Assembly: GCA_947173945.1 (NCBI GenBank)
Contig: CAMWGV010000023.1
Location: forward strand, 1 to 42,092
DNA: 42,092 nt
DNA from: an uncultured Lachnospiraceae bacterium
Lineage (GTDB): Bacteria > Bacillota > Clostridia > Lachnospirales > Lachnospiraceae
Direction of reading: 5' to 3'
Below are positions 28,013-36,735 of the stretch, piece by piece; the first letter of the stretch is position 1; each line of letters opens with the position of its first letter. A program made the position numbers and the translations under genes. The notes under the pieces were generated by a model. The model searched no databases. It was not told where the DNA came from and worked only from the letters and a program-made list of their open reading frames with translations.

Positions 28013-30025
28013 TTAAAGTACCGTGCTTTCTAAGTTTCCCACAGGTCTGTCACCGTCAAGCAATGTCTCTCCATATTTGTTCCATGCATCCTGCGCAAGC
28101 TTTAGCATATCTGCGTGATTATATATATCTGCCAATGTAAAAAGAACCTCTCCACTTTGTCTTATTCCAAAGAAATCTCCAGGACCTCTCAGCTTTAAGT
28201 CCTCATTTGCTATGAAAAAACCATCATTAGAATTTTCAAGTACTTTGAGACGCTCCTGTGATTCCTGCGACTCCTTGCCATCAATAAATATGCAGTATGA
28301 CTGCTTCTTACCTCTGCCTACACGTCCCCTTAGCTGATGCAGCTGTGCCAGTCCAAAACGTTCTGCATTTTCTACCATCATAACCGTGGCATTCGGATTA
28401 TTTATTCCAACCTCTATAACTGTGGTCGATACGAGCACATCTATATTTCCTTGAAGAAAGTCCTCCATAATCTCATTTTTTTCAGCAGCCTTCATTTGTC
28501 CATGAAGCATACAAACCCTTACATTTTGTCCAAGTGACTGCTTTAAAGTATCAGTGTAATCCGTCACGTTTGTAACGTCAAGTGTCTCACTGTCATTCAC
28601 CATAGGACATATAACATATACCTGTCCCTGTTCCTTAACCTGTGATGCAATAAAATTATATGCTGTAGCTCTATAGCCCGTCCCGACAACACAATTTTTT
28701 ATGGGCTTTCTTCCCTTTGGAAGCTGGGATATAACCGAAATATCCAAATCTGCGTACATGATTATGGCAAGTGTTCTCGGAATCGGTGTTGCACTCATAA
28801 CAAGAACATGTGGAAATGTTCCTTTATTTGCAAGCTTTTTCCTCTGCTCCACTCCAAATCTGTGCTGTTCATCCGTCACAACAAGCCCAAGATTCAAAAA
28901 GTCAACTTTATCCTCTATCAGAGCATGGGTTCCGATAAGAATATCGGTCATGCCATGCCTGATATTCTCATATATCCGTCGCTTATCCTTAAGCGGTGTG
29001 GAGCCAACTAAACATTCCACACGTATATCATATGGTTCTAATGTTTTACACAGTTCCTCGTAATGTTGTTTTGCCAACACCTCAGTGGGCACCATAAGTG
29101 CTCCCTGATACCCCTCCTTAACACATGCAAAAAGTGCTGCTTCAGCAACGATTGTCTTTCCTGAGCCAACATCCCCCTGAACAAGCCTGTTCATCACATT
29201 CTCGCTGCCCATGTCCTTCAAAATATCATCAATTGCCTCTGCCTGTCCTTTTGTAAGACTATATGGAAGCGACCCAACAAATTCTGCAACCGCCTTCCCC
29301 TGAACTATTTTATGTATATTCTGCTGCTTGATGTTTTCCACCCGGAGCCTTCCCATATCGGCCAGAAACTGGTAAAACTCATCAAAAGCAAGCCTTTTTA
29401 TAGCAAGCCTTAATGCTTGCTCACTTACAGGATAATGCACTGTATCATAAGCAATACTTTGCTCCGTTAAATCAAATTCCTTACGTACCTCCTCAGGCAT
29501 ATAATCCTTAATTGAGGAAATAAGCGGCCTTACTGCTGCAACAGCCTTCATAACCATTTTGTTTGACAATCCATGTGTCAGAGGATATACAGGCTGCATC
29601 ACCTGTCTCATACCCTCATATACATTTGGTCTGTAATATTCAGGCATATCCATCACACGACTGTTATTTTTTATCTTTATAGTCCCTACAAACACATATG
29701 TATCACCCTTATGAAGTACATTTTTCAAATATGGAGAATTAAACCATGTGATTTTCAGTGTCCCTGTGGAATCCTTTACTGATATGTTTGTCAGCTTCAG
29801 ACTTCTGACCGTTCTCACATCAACGTATGACGATATAACTGCCATGACAGCGACTCTCTCCCCCATCTTAGCCTGTCCTATATCCACAACTTCATCATAT
29901 GTAAGATAATTTCTCGGGAACGTGTGAACAAGATCGTTTACTGTATCAACGCCTATACGCTTAAAAGCAGCAGACGTTTTATCTCCCACACCTTTTATAG
30001 TTGTTATGTCATCACTAAAATTCAT
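28013..30025 (-). CDS. recG: ATP-dependent DNA helicase RecG
   Basis: Branch-migration helicase that remodels stalled forks and Holliday junctions. The 670-residue protein has the N-terminal wedge/OB domain (about 1-150), Walker A GDVGSGKT (284-291), the DEQHRFGVEQR Walker B motif, ATPIPRT motif III and RGRVGRG motif VI. The ATG follows AGGAG. It lies downstream of yloU-fakA, as in Bacillus and Clostridium. Its Shine-Dalgarno sequence partly overlaps a 10-base repeat complementary to an upstream hairpin arm. Confidence 0.98.
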   Translation of the reverse strand: MNFSDDITTIKGVGDKTSAAFKRIGVDTVNDLVHTFPRNYLTYDEVVDIGQAKMGERVAVMAVISSYVDVRTVRSLKLTNISVKDSTGTLKITWFNSPYLKNVLHKGDTYVFVGTIKIKNNSRVMDMPEYYRPNVYEGMRQVMQPVYPLTHGLSNKMVMKAVAAVRPLISSIKDYMPEEVRKEFDLTEQSIAYDTVHYPVSEQALRLAIKRLAFDEFYQFLADMGRLRVENIKQQNIHKIVQGKAVAEFVGSLPYSLTKGQAEAIDDILKDMGSENVMNRLVQGDVGSGKTIVAEAALFACVKEGYQGALMVPTEVLAKQHYEELCKTLEPYDIRVECLVGSTPLKDKRRIYENIRHGMTDILIGTHALIEDKVDFLNLGLVVTDEQHRFGVEQRKKLANKGTFPHVLVMSATPIPRTLAIIMYADLDISVISQLPKGRKPIKNCVVGTGYRATAYNFIASQVKEQGQVYVICPMVNDSETLDVTNVTDYTDTLKQSLGQNVRVCMLHGQMKAAEKNEIMEDFLQGNIDVLVSTTVIEVGINNPNATVMMVENAERFGLAQLHQLRGRVGRGKKQSYCIFIDGKESQESQERLKVLENSNDGFFIANEDLKLRGPGDFFGIRQSGEVLFTLADIYNHADMLKLAQDAWNKYGETLLDGDRPVGNLESTVL

Positions 30026-30033
30026 AGCTTCTC

Positions 30034-30104
30034 CTGCCGCTTAAATCTCAGGGGCTGTCACTTAAGGATATTGCAAAATCATCTATCCCTAAGCGGCAGC
30101 CCCT
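30034..30104 (-). promoter_or_regulatory. Structured recG leader with alternative pairings
   Basis: In the 90-base fakA-recG gap, arms 30050-30067 and 30087-30104 pair over 17 of 18 positions (two G-U). The left arm of the transcript could instead pair perfectly for 10 bases with 30034-30043, which covers two bases of the recG AGGAG site. There is no U-run, so this is not a classical terminator. Confidence 0.55.
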
Positions 30105-30115
30105 ATGAAAATGAA

Positions 30116-31801
30116 CTACTCTACTGATACAATATAATAATATACCGGTTGGTCTCCGGCATGAAATTCCATCTCATAATCCGGGAACTTTTCTTCCAGA
30201 AGTTTTTGCATATTGTCAGCCTCATCCGGTTTTACATCACTTCCGTAATATACACTTAAAAGCTCTGAGTCTTCATCTGACATTTCTTTTATGAGTTCAA
30301 CCATAACGGAATTGATATCTGCCCCAACCGACTTTATTCCATCATCATCAATTCCCATGTAATCACCGGTCTTTATTTCCTTGCCATCTATTGATGTATC
30401 CCTAACCGCATATGTCACCTGACCCGATGCAATTGCTGACATAGCATCTTTCATATTTTCTTCATTACTGCTTATATCCTCCTCAGGATTGAATCCTATC
30501 ATTGCATTGATTCCCTGAGGTATTGTCTTTGAAGGAATAACGATAACCTTTTTCTCTTCCTCTATATTAGCAGCCTGATTTGCAGCCAATATAATGTTTT
30601 TGTTGTTTGGAAGTACAAATACAGTATCTGCATTTACAGCCGAAATAGCTTCAAGTACATCTTCCGTGCTTGGATTCATAGTCTGTCCACCTTCTATAAT
30701 GTGGTCAACACCTAAATCCTTAAATATCTTTTTCAACCCTTCTCCGACTGACACTGCAACAAAACCAAACTGCTTTTTAGGCTCCTCTTTTTGTTTCTCC
30801 TCTTTTTCCTTTTGGGCAGCAATCGCTCTATCCTGCTCCATAATAACTTTTTCACGATGCTCCTCACGCATATTATCAATCTTCATGCTTGTGAGCTGTC
30901 CAAACTCAAGAGCCTTCTCAAATGCAAGTCCCGGGTGATTTGTGTGCACATGAACCTTAACAATCTCATCATCTGACACTACGACAAGAGAATCACCTAT
31001 GGATGTAAGATATTTCTTGAATTCTCTCTCTGTATCCATGTTAAATTCCTTATCAAGAAGAATAATAAACTCTGTACAATATCCAAATTTGATATGTGAT
31101 ACATCTATATCCTCAGCACTGACCTTAGCATCTGCTACCGGTCTTGCCGCTCCTTTGGCAACATTGCTTAAGTCCACATTTTCCTTACCTGTAATGGCAT
31201 TGTAAGCACCCTTCAAAAACTCCATAAGACCTTGTCCGCCGGAATCAACAACACCAGCCTCCTTCAGCACAGGAAGCATATCCGGAGTCTTTGCCAGAAC
31301 TTCATCACCGTAGGCAATAACCGCCTCTGAAAACTCCACAATACTTACCTTCTTCTCTGCCATCTCGCATGCTTTTTCAGCCATGCCTTTGGCAACGGTA
31401 AGTATGGTTCCTTCCTTTGGCTTCATAACTGCCTTGTATGCAGTTTCAACTCCACGGACAAATCCATCAGCAAGAACTGACACTGTTATATCATTTTTAT
31501 CCTTTATTTCCTTACAAAAGCCTCGCAGAAGCTGTGATAATATAACACCTGAATTTCCTCTTGCGCCCCTCAGGGAACCGCTTGACATAACCTTTGCCAA
31601 GCTTTCGATTGTTGGATTTTCAAGTGCTCCAACGTCCTTTGCTGCAGCCATTATCGTCAATGACATATTGGAACCTGTATCTCCATCAGGAACCGGAAAT
31701 ACATTGAGTTCGTTAATATAATCCTTGTTTCTCTCCAAATTGTATGCGCCGGCAATAAATGCTTTTTTCAGCATCTGTGCATCCATAATTTCAATAGCCA
31801 C
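30116..31801 (-). CDS. fakA: Fatty acid kinase subunit FakA (DAK2/YloV family)
   Basis: ATP-binding kinase subunit that, with a FakB carrier, phosphorylates free fatty acids for phospholipid synthesis. The 561-residue protein has an N-terminal DhaL-like kinase domain with NVFPVPDGDTGSNMSLT and SLRGARGNSGVILSQL, a central domain, and a C-terminal DegV-like domain. The start is a GTG ten bases after GGAGG; ATG five codons later is the alternative. It is 17 bases after yloU and upstream of recG, the conserved Firmicutes order. No fakB is in the window. Confidence 0.94.
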   Translation of the reverse strand: MAIEIMDAQMLKKAFIAGAYNLERNKDYINELNVFPVPDGDTGSNMSLTIMAAAKDVGALENPTIESLAKVMSSGSLRGARGNSGVILSQLLRGFCKEIKDKNDITVSVLADGFVRGVETAYKAVMKPKEGTILTVAKGMAEKACEMAEKKVSIVEFSEAVIAYGDEVLAKTPDMLPVLKEAGVVDSGGQGLMEFLKGAYNAITGKENVDLSNVAKGAARPVADAKVSAEDIDVSHIKFGYCTEFIILLDKEFNMDTEREFKKYLTSIGDSLVVVSDDEIVKVHVHTNHPGLAFEKALEFGQLTSMKIDNMREEHREKVIMEQDRAIAAQKEKEEKQKEEPKKQFGFVAVSVGEGLKKIFKDLGVDHIIEGGQTMNPSTEDVLEAISAVNADTVFVLPNNKNIILAANQAANIEEEKKVIVIPSKTIPQGINAMIGFNPEEDISSNEENMKDAMSAIASGQVTYAVRDTSIDGKEIKTGDYMGIDDDGIKSVGADINSVMVELIKEMSDEDSELLSVYYGSDVKPDEADNMQKLLEEKFPDYEMEFHAGDQPVYYYIVSVE

Positions 31802-31818
31802 TTTCTTTCGTCCTCCTA

Positions 31819-32178
31819 CTAATCTATAACCCTGACACCCTCAACAAATATGTTTATTCCCTTAACAGCCAGTCCTGTCATTTCCTCAACGGAATATTTA
31901 ACTGTGTTAGTAAGATTTTCACACACTGTTGAAATACTTACACCATATGCCACAATAATATGGAAGTCAATTGTCAGGTTATTCTCCTCATCAACTACAG
32001 CATTCACACCCTTGCTGACACTGTCCCCCTTAAGAAGCTTTGCTATTCCATCCTTCATGCTTATGGTTGCCATTCCGACGATTCCAAAACAGCCAAGTGC
32101 CGCATGTCCTGCATACTGGGCAATCACTTCATTTTCTACAATAATGTCACCGTTTTCATTTGACAAATAGCCCTTCAT
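31819..32178 (-). CDS. Asp23/Gls24 family envelope stress protein (YloU)
   Basis: A small cytoplasmic protein of 119 residues with the Asp23 pattern: VIAQYAGHAALGCFGIVGM at the N-terminal side and a C-terminal VKGINIFVEGVRV strand. Family members tether to the membrane and respond to envelope stress. It is usually encoded just before fakA, as here. The frame opens at TTG 32187, but AAGGGGG is correctly spaced for the ATG at 32178. It is divergent from rpmB. Confidence 0.92.
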   Translation of the reverse strand: MKGYLSNENGDIIVENEVIAQYAGHAALGCFGIVGMATISMKDGIAKLLKGDSVSKGVNAVVDEENNLTIDFHIIVAYGVSISTVCENLTNTVKYSVEEMTGLAVKGINIFVEGVRVID

Positions 32179-32270
32179 AGAAACCAACCCCCTTATATAA
32201 ATAATATAGTTTTATTTCTTAATTGACCTGTTTTAATTTTCCTGCCATAAACTGCCTATTCGTATTATCA

Positions 32271-32299
32271 ATTATACACATTTATAGAAAGTTTATCAA
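32271..32299 (-). promoter_or_regulatory. Predicted promoter of the yloU-fakA-recG operon
   Basis: Minus strand TTGATA (32294-32299), 17-base spacer and perfect TATAAT (32271-32276), in the divergent gap before yloU. Confidence 0.7.
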
Positions 32300-32350
32300 G
32301 CTTGTTTTCCTATACCTTAAAAACATTTTGCCAATTTTTAAATTTTATGC

Positions 32351-32379
32351 TTGCATAATATATATTTTTTTGTTAGAAT
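32351..32379 (+). promoter_or_regulatory. Predicted rpmB promoter
   Basis: TTGCAT (32351-32356), 17-base spacer, TAGAAT (32374-32379), 66 bases before the rpmB start codon. With the divergent promoter to its left it accounts for the 266-base gap. Confidence 0.7.
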
Positions 32380-32444
32380 ATGCGTGTTGCAAACTTGTGA
32401 GAAGAGAAAACACGGGTTTAATAGAGGTCAAGGAGGTGCTAACA

Positions 32445-32630
32445 GTGGCAAAGTGCAGTATTTGTGAAAAAGGTGCTCATTTCGGAAACAATGTGAGCCA
32501 TTCTCATAGAAGATCAAACAGAATGTGGAAGTCAAACATAAAGTCAGTTAAGGCTATCGTTGACGGATCACCAAGAAAGATTTATGTTTGTACATCATGC
32601 TTAAAGTCAGGAAAAGTTGTAAGAGCTTAA
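32445..32630 (+). CDS. rpmB: 50S ribosomal protein L28
   Basis: A 61-residue large-subunit protein. It is the zinc-binding form: Cys pairs C4/C7 (CSIC) and C49/C52 (CTSC). The RRSNRMWKSNIKSV core is typical of L28. The start is a GTG eight bases after AAGGAGG; the longer open frame upstream crosses the promoter and is not coding. It is divergent from yloU-fakA, as in Bacillus, and is followed by a strong terminator. Confidence 0.97.
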   Translation: MAKCSICEKGAHFGNNVSHSHRRSNRMWKSNIKSVKAIVDGSPRKIYVCTSCLKSGKVVRA

Positions 32631-32642
32631 TACTGATGATTT

Positions 32643-32673
32643 AAAAAAGAGCTGTCTTTGACAGCTCTTTTTT
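32643..32673 (+). terminator. rpmB terminator
   Basis: Perfect hairpin: 14-bp arms, AAAAAAGAGCTGTC and its complement, around a TTT loop, ending in a T-run just past the rpmB stop. Confidence 0.95.
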
Positions 32674-32714
32674 TAGCTTTTCATCATTCTTGCTATATTT
32701 CAGGCATCTATCTG

Positions 32715-33242
32715 CTATTCTAATGTTTTTTTAAGCGTTATCATCCATTCCTCGATTGCCTGTATCAAAAGAAACTGTTGATGTAAAACTGCCATACCCG
32801 TAGCTGGAATATCTTGATCATTTTCTTTCAAGGCAATGTTTTCCTGTATATGGGTTTTCAGCACATTTATATTGCATTCAATGTTATCCAGACATTCTTT
32901 TTGCTTTTCTTTTGACATATTTTCCAAATTAACGATAACGGCGTTAAAATCTAAAAACATATTTATTGGCTTGCAGGATATTTCAAACATCAATTTTTCA
33001 AATTCTTCCCTGCCTGCATCCGTCAAGGTATATACAGCCTTTTCGGGCATTTTTCCATCTTTTTCAGTATGGCTTGTGATAAAACCCTTTTCTTCCAACT
33101 GAATAACCTTCTTGTAAATGGACGGAGTGCTGATTTTTACCCATTTTGAAATGTTACGGTATTCCACCAGTTTCTGAATATCATACGCACTCAAAGATTC
33201 CTTTTTCAACATTCCCAACACAATCAAATCAATTGTTGCCAT
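32715..33242 (-). CDS. PadR family transcriptional regulator
   Basis: A 175-residue regulator with an N-terminal PadR winged helix (about 1-85; LIVLGMLKKESLSAYDIQKL, then STPSIYKKVIQLEEKGFI) and a C-terminal helical dimerisation domain (about 95-175). PadR proteins repress transporter or detoxification genes until a drug-like ligand binds. It is divergent from the MATE pump. The gap holds two copies of a perfect palindrome placed over the -10 boxes of both promoters, which suggests it represses both itself and the pump. The ATG follows AAAGGAGG. Confidence 0.92.
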   Translation of the reverse strand: MATIDLIVLGMLKKESLSAYDIQKLVEYRNISKWVKISTPSIYKKVIQLEEKGFITSHTEKDGKMPEKAVYTLTDAGREEFEKLMFEISCKPINMFLDFNAVIVNLENMSKEKQKECLDNIECNINVLKTHIQENIALKENDQDIPATGMAVLHQQFLLIQAIEEWMITLKKTLE

Positions 33243-33263
33243 AGAAATATCCTCCTTTTACTC

Positions 33264-33294
33264 TTGACAAATACTATAAATTATAGTACTATAG
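33264..33294 (+). promoter_or_regulatory. MATE promoter with operator copy 1
   Basis: TTGACA (33264-33269), 17-base spacer, TACTAT (33287-33292). The spacer contains the perfect palindrome ACTATAAATTATAGT (33273-33287), followed by an extra ACTATAG half-site. Confidence 0.75.
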
Positions 33295-33310
33295 CCCTTG
33301 CGACGCAATT

Positions 33311-33349
33311 ACTATAATTTATAGTACTATAGATAATACTAATTATCAA
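33311..33349 (-). promoter_or_regulatory. padR promoter with operator copy 2
   Basis: Minus strand TTGATA (33344-33349), 17-base spacer, TACTAT (33321-33326). The -10 overlaps palindrome ACTATAATTTATAGT (33311-33325) and its ACTATAG half-site, a near-identical copy of the first operator 38 bases away. Confidence 0.72.
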
Positions 33350-33366
33350 ATAAAAGGAGAAACATA

Positions 33367-34752
33367 ATGAACAATCAAAGCAAAAAGATGGCACTGCTCG
33401 GAAGTGCCTCCATACCAAAAGCACTTTTAGCAATGGGCATCCCGACAATGATTGGTATGTTAGTAAATGCTTTCTATAATCTTGTTGATGCCTATTTTGT
33501 TGGTGGATTAGGTGAGAGCCAAATGGGAGCAATTTCTGTAGTCTATCCTCTCGGTCAGGTCGTCATCGGTCTTGGTCTATTGTTTGGAAATGGTGCAGCT
33601 TCCTACATTTCCAGATTGTTAGGTCGTGGATATAAGGAAAAAGCAGATGCTGTTGCAAGTACCGCTTTGTATAGCAGCATGTCAGTCGGAGCAATCATCA
33701 TTCTCATTTCCATGCTGTTCCTGCATCCGATTTTAAAACTCTTAGGTGCAACTGACAGTATCCTGCCTTATGCTACTACATACGCAGGCATTTACATTGT
33801 TTCCTGCATTTTTAACGTGTTCAATGTCACTATGAATAACATCGTGACAAGTGAAGGTGCGGCAAAAACAACAATGTGTGCCTTGCTGATTGGTGCAGTA
33901 CTTAATATTGCATTAGACCCATTGTTTATCTATGTGTTTGACTTAGGTGTAGCGGGAGCCGCCATAGCAACAGCAATCTCACAAGTAGTTTCCACTCTGG
34001 TATATCTGACCTATATTCTGCGAAGAAAAAGTGTATTTCATTTTCGGATTAAGGATTGCACATATACGAAGGAAGTCATGTGTGAAATTTTCAAAATCGG
34101 TATCCCAACACTGATATTTCAGATATTAACAAGCATCTCCATTTCCTTAATCAACAATGCTGCAGGCGATTATGGCGATTCAGCTATTGCAGGTATGGGT
34201 GTTGTTACCCGACTTATTTCTATGGTCAGTCTTTCCGTATTTGGTTTCATCAAAGGATTTCAGCCCATAGCAGGCTACAGCTATGGAGCAAAAAATTTTA
34301 ACCGTCTACGTGAAGCAATCAAAACTTCCATTCTTTGGTCAACAATTTTCTGCGTGATTTTCGGTATAATACTGGCTCTGTTCCCTGCAGCTGTCGTTTC
34401 TCAGTTTACAAAGGGTGATGCTGAGATGATTCGCATTGGTGCAGCATCTTTAAGGGTAAATGGTCTCTCCATTATGCTCTTCGGATTTAACACAGTATAT
34501 TCCTCTCTGTTTCTTGCTTTGGGAAAAGGCAAAGAAGGATTTATCCTCGGAGCCTGCAGGCAGGGGATCTGCTTTATCCCTGTTATTCTGCTACTTCCTA
34601 CAGTTTGGGGGCTTAATGGAATTTTATATGCTCAACCAATTGCTGACATGCTTTCCACAGTCATAACGGTATTTATGGCAATACCACTTCACAAAAATCT
34701 GAATGAAATGCAGAAACAAACTGCTGCAATAAACACAGACAGCAACGGCTAA
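33367..34752 (+). CDS. MATE family multidrug efflux protein
   Basis: A 461-residue inner-membrane antiporter with twelve predicted helices in two MatE halves, exporting cationic drugs or other toxic compounds against Na+ or H+. The N-terminus (IPTMIGMLVNAFYNLVDAYF) and the mid-protein segment GFIKGFQPIAGYSYGAKNF are typical of the DinF/NorM-like branch. AAAAGGAG precedes the ATG. It is divergent from a PadR regulator sharing twin operators, and a strong terminator follows. The substrate is unknown. Confidence 0.93.
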   Translation: MNNQSKKMALLGSASIPKALLAMGIPTMIGMLVNAFYNLVDAYFVGGLGESQMGAISVVYPLGQVVIGLGLLFGNGAASYISRLLGRGYKEKADAVASTALYSSMSVGAIIILISMLFLHPILKLLGATDSILPYATTYAGIYIVSCIFNVFNVTMNNIVTSEGAAKTTMCALLIGAVLNIALDPLFIYVFDLGVAGAAIATAISQVVSTLVYLTYILRRKSVFHFRIKDCTYTKEVMCEIFKIGIPTLIFQILTSISISLINNAAGDYGDSAIAGMGVVTRLISMVSLSVFGFIKGFQPIAGYSYGAKNFNRLREAIKTSILWSTIFCVIFGIILALFPAAVVSQFTKGDAEMIRIGAASLRVNGLSIMLFGFNTVYSSLFLALGKGKEGFILGACRQGICFIPVILLLPTVWGLNGILYAQPIADMLSTVITVFMAIPLHKNLNEMQKQTAAINTDSNG

Positions 34753-34770
34753 ATATTTATTCCTCCTAAA

Positions 34771-34818
34771 AACAGAGCCGATAATCTATGAGGTATCTCA
34801 CAAATTATCGGCTCTGTT
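34771..34818. terminator. Bidirectional terminator after the MATE gene
   Basis: Perfect 15-bp arms AACAGAGCCGATAAT and its complement (34771-34785 with 34804-34818), then TTTT. It serves MATE and possibly the convergent operon ending at 34868. Confidence 0.9.
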
Positions 34819-34867
34819 TTTGTACGTCTGGCTCTTTAATGACGGTTATATAGTTTCTTTACTTCTA

Positions 34868-35404
34868 TTAAAGTTTAACTTTCATCACATCAACAAAGTT
34901 TTTGATAATGTTCTTTCTAATCATAAGTATCAGACCTAACACAATCAGCACAACAGCGCTCACGATGACCAAAACAGGACTGTATTTTAGCGAAAAAATA
35001 TCTAAAAATTTGGCACAATCATCATCGCTTGATGTGTTACCATTTAGGATAAGGATTGGAATAAACACCCACGCAAAAAGACTAAATAACGGAAGAATAC
35101 ACGCAAAGTAGGATAATATCCGATATAGACTGTTTGCACATTCCTTTTGATAAAAAATCATATATACATAAGAAATAATCAAGGGGAAAAGAATGCCATT
35201 AGCATGTAACCACATTGCTTCCAAATCAGTAAAGTTTCCGCCAATATATGTCATATGTGCAGTTAAAACACTGAACTCCGTTATTTTAGCACCGCAAGCA
35301 ACGGCAACAATGCAATGACCCAATTCGTGCAAAATAATGTACAAAATCAATGTGAATATCCCCAAAAGAATTACAAGCCCAAGCAATTTAAGTTTATGTT
35401 GCAT
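34868..35404 (-). CDS. Small membrane protein with HELGH metalloprotease motif
   Basis: A 178-residue protein with about four membrane helices. The first helix carries HELGH (H26-H30), the zinc motif of M50-like (site-2) proteases and related DUF3267-type proteins; the later NG segment (HANGILFPL) is also M50-like. No clear aspartate third ligand (DG motif) is seen, so protease activity is uncertain. It lies 52 bases after the DUF2812 gene on the same strand and is probably the last gene of the padR-DUF2812 operon. AGGG precedes the ATG. Confidence 0.75.
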   Translation of the reverse strand: MQHKLKLLGLVILLGIFTLILYIILHELGHCIVAVACGAKITEFSVLTAHMTYIGGNFTDLEAMWLHANGILFPLIISYVYMIFYQKECANSLYRILSYFACILPLFSLFAWVFIPILILNGNTSSDDDCAKFLDIFSLKYSPVLVIVSAVVLIVLGLILMIRKNIIKNFVDVMKVKL

Positions 35405-35456
35405 AATACCCTCACAAATTGTAATTTATATTCAACGCTACACCTTATGTTTCCAA

Positions 35457-36383
35457 TCATTTCACGACAACTGATATATTTAATTGTCCACCCTCATAGT
35501 CCGAAAAATATATACGGTAATTGCCCTTATCCATGTGCAGTTTCATTTTTTTAATGCTAATAGAAGATTCTGTCACTGTATAAACAGCTTCGTCAGAATC
35601 ATCGATTATTGAAAAACATATAGGTGAATCTGCTTCAATATCAATATCCACATAGTAGTTATCACTATATGGGAAGTCTAAGTCAACCCATTCCAACGCA
35701 TGATCTAATTCTGCTGGAATTGGAGACACTCCTCCATCCGCAAAATATGTTGCATCAAAATTTGGACGAATAAAATCCAAATAAGTTGTGAAAACAAGCA
35801 CCACCGCTAAAACAAAAACAGAAATGAAAATCACTTTTTCCAAAGGGAGAGAACTCCTCTCTTTGGGACTTTTCATAAGGAATATGCCACGAATCAATAT
35901 CAAAGCAAAAAACAAGCAGATGGCAAATCGTATGATTGTCGGCAAAGTCGGTGTCCTTACGACATGCACACCAAAATAAAATATAAGTATTGTTTCGAGG
36001 ATTGCTAAAATAGCGGCAATCTTCATCCAACGTCCAGTCATTTCCTGCAGGGACGATTTGTCGGTAAATATTTCATACTGTTCTTCCGGAAGATTTACGT
36101 CCCACAATTTGCGGAAATAACTCCAACCGTTGGCTGTAGTATTGATATACTCCCATCCCTGTTCTCTAAATGTTTCAATATAACGACCCAAATCTTCCAC
36201 CTTGCCAGAGTAGTCAAGCTGATAACGATAACGAACATCAGGGTTCTTGTTATACTTTTTTATTAAAACTCCGCCCTTGATAAGATGCCATCCTTGCTCT
36301 GATTTTTTATTAAGTTCTTCAATTTCCTGCTGATAGCAATATGCGGGATAAGCACAAATTAATCTTTTATACTGATGTGCCAT
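35457..36383 (-). CDS. DUF2812 domain membrane protein
   Basis: A 308-residue protein. The N-terminal soluble DUF2812 domain (about 1-105) has the family pattern EEIEELNKKSEQGWHLIKGG, then YIETFREQGWEYI and a Trp-rich end. Three membrane helices follow (about 120-140, 148-168, 183-203), then a roughly 105-residue extracytoplasmic beta-rich domain. DUF2812 proteins are often encoded beside PadR regulators; their function is unknown. It starts 3 bases after the PadR gene with GAGGAGG inside that gene's end, so it is co-translated. Confidence 0.88.
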   Translation of the reverse strand: MAHQYKRLICAYPAYCYQQEIEELNKKSEQGWHLIKGGVLIKKYNKNPDVRYRYQLDYSGKVEDLGRYIETFREQGWEYINTTANGWSYFRKLWDVNLPEEQYEIFTDKSSLQEMTGRWMKIAAILAILETILIFYFGVHVVRTPTLPTIIRFAICLFFALILIRGIFLMKSPKERSSLPLEKVIFISVFVLAVVLVFTTYLDFIRPNFDATYFADGGVSPIPAELDHALEWVDLDFPYSDNYYVDIDIEADSPICFSIIDDSDEAVYTVTESSISIKKMKLHMDKGNYRIYFSDYEGGQLNISVVVK

Positions 36384-36386
36384 AGT

Positions 36387-36698
36387 TTACACCTCCTCTA
36401 CATTGGCAAGCATTTTTTTCAGTCTTACAACCTCGTCATGGAATGCCTTTTGTCCTGCTTCGGTCAAGCAATACAATCTCTTACGCATCATCCCAGGTTC
36501 ACTTGACATGATTTCTTTAATCCAACCTTTTTTCATCATGTTACTTGTTGCGCCATACATTGTGCCAGATCCGATGATTACCTCTCCATCTGACATTTTT
36601 TCTGTCATTTGCATAATGCCGTAGCCATGATTGGCACCTTTGGACAGGCAGAGCAATATATAAAAATAGCTTTCAGACATAGGTTCCGTTTTTTTCAT
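36387..36698 (-). CDS. PadR family transcriptional regulator (short)
   Basis: A 103-residue PadR protein consisting almost only of the winged helix (SESYFYILLCLSKGANHGYG, then SGTMYGATSNMMKKGWI) plus one C-terminal helix. It is the first gene of an operon with the DUF2812 and HELGH proteins. A perfect 12-bp-arm inverted repeat overlaps its promoter, so autoregulation is likely, and its target is probably its own operon. AGGAAAGG precedes the ATG. Confidence 0.93.
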   Translation of the reverse strand: MKKTEPMSESYFYILLCLSKGANHGYGIMQMTEKMSDGEVIIGSGTMYGATSNMMKKGWIKEIMSSEPGMMRKRLYCLTEAGQKAFHDEVVRLKKMLANVEEV

Positions 36699-36735
36699 TA
36701 TTTCACCTTTCCTTTATTTTCTATTATGTCGCCTT

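Noticed and set aside
33271-33333. Possible CRISPR-like or IS-end repeat from the two 22-base copies
   Set aside because: Only two copies, each palindromic and positioned on promoter elements; operators explain them better.
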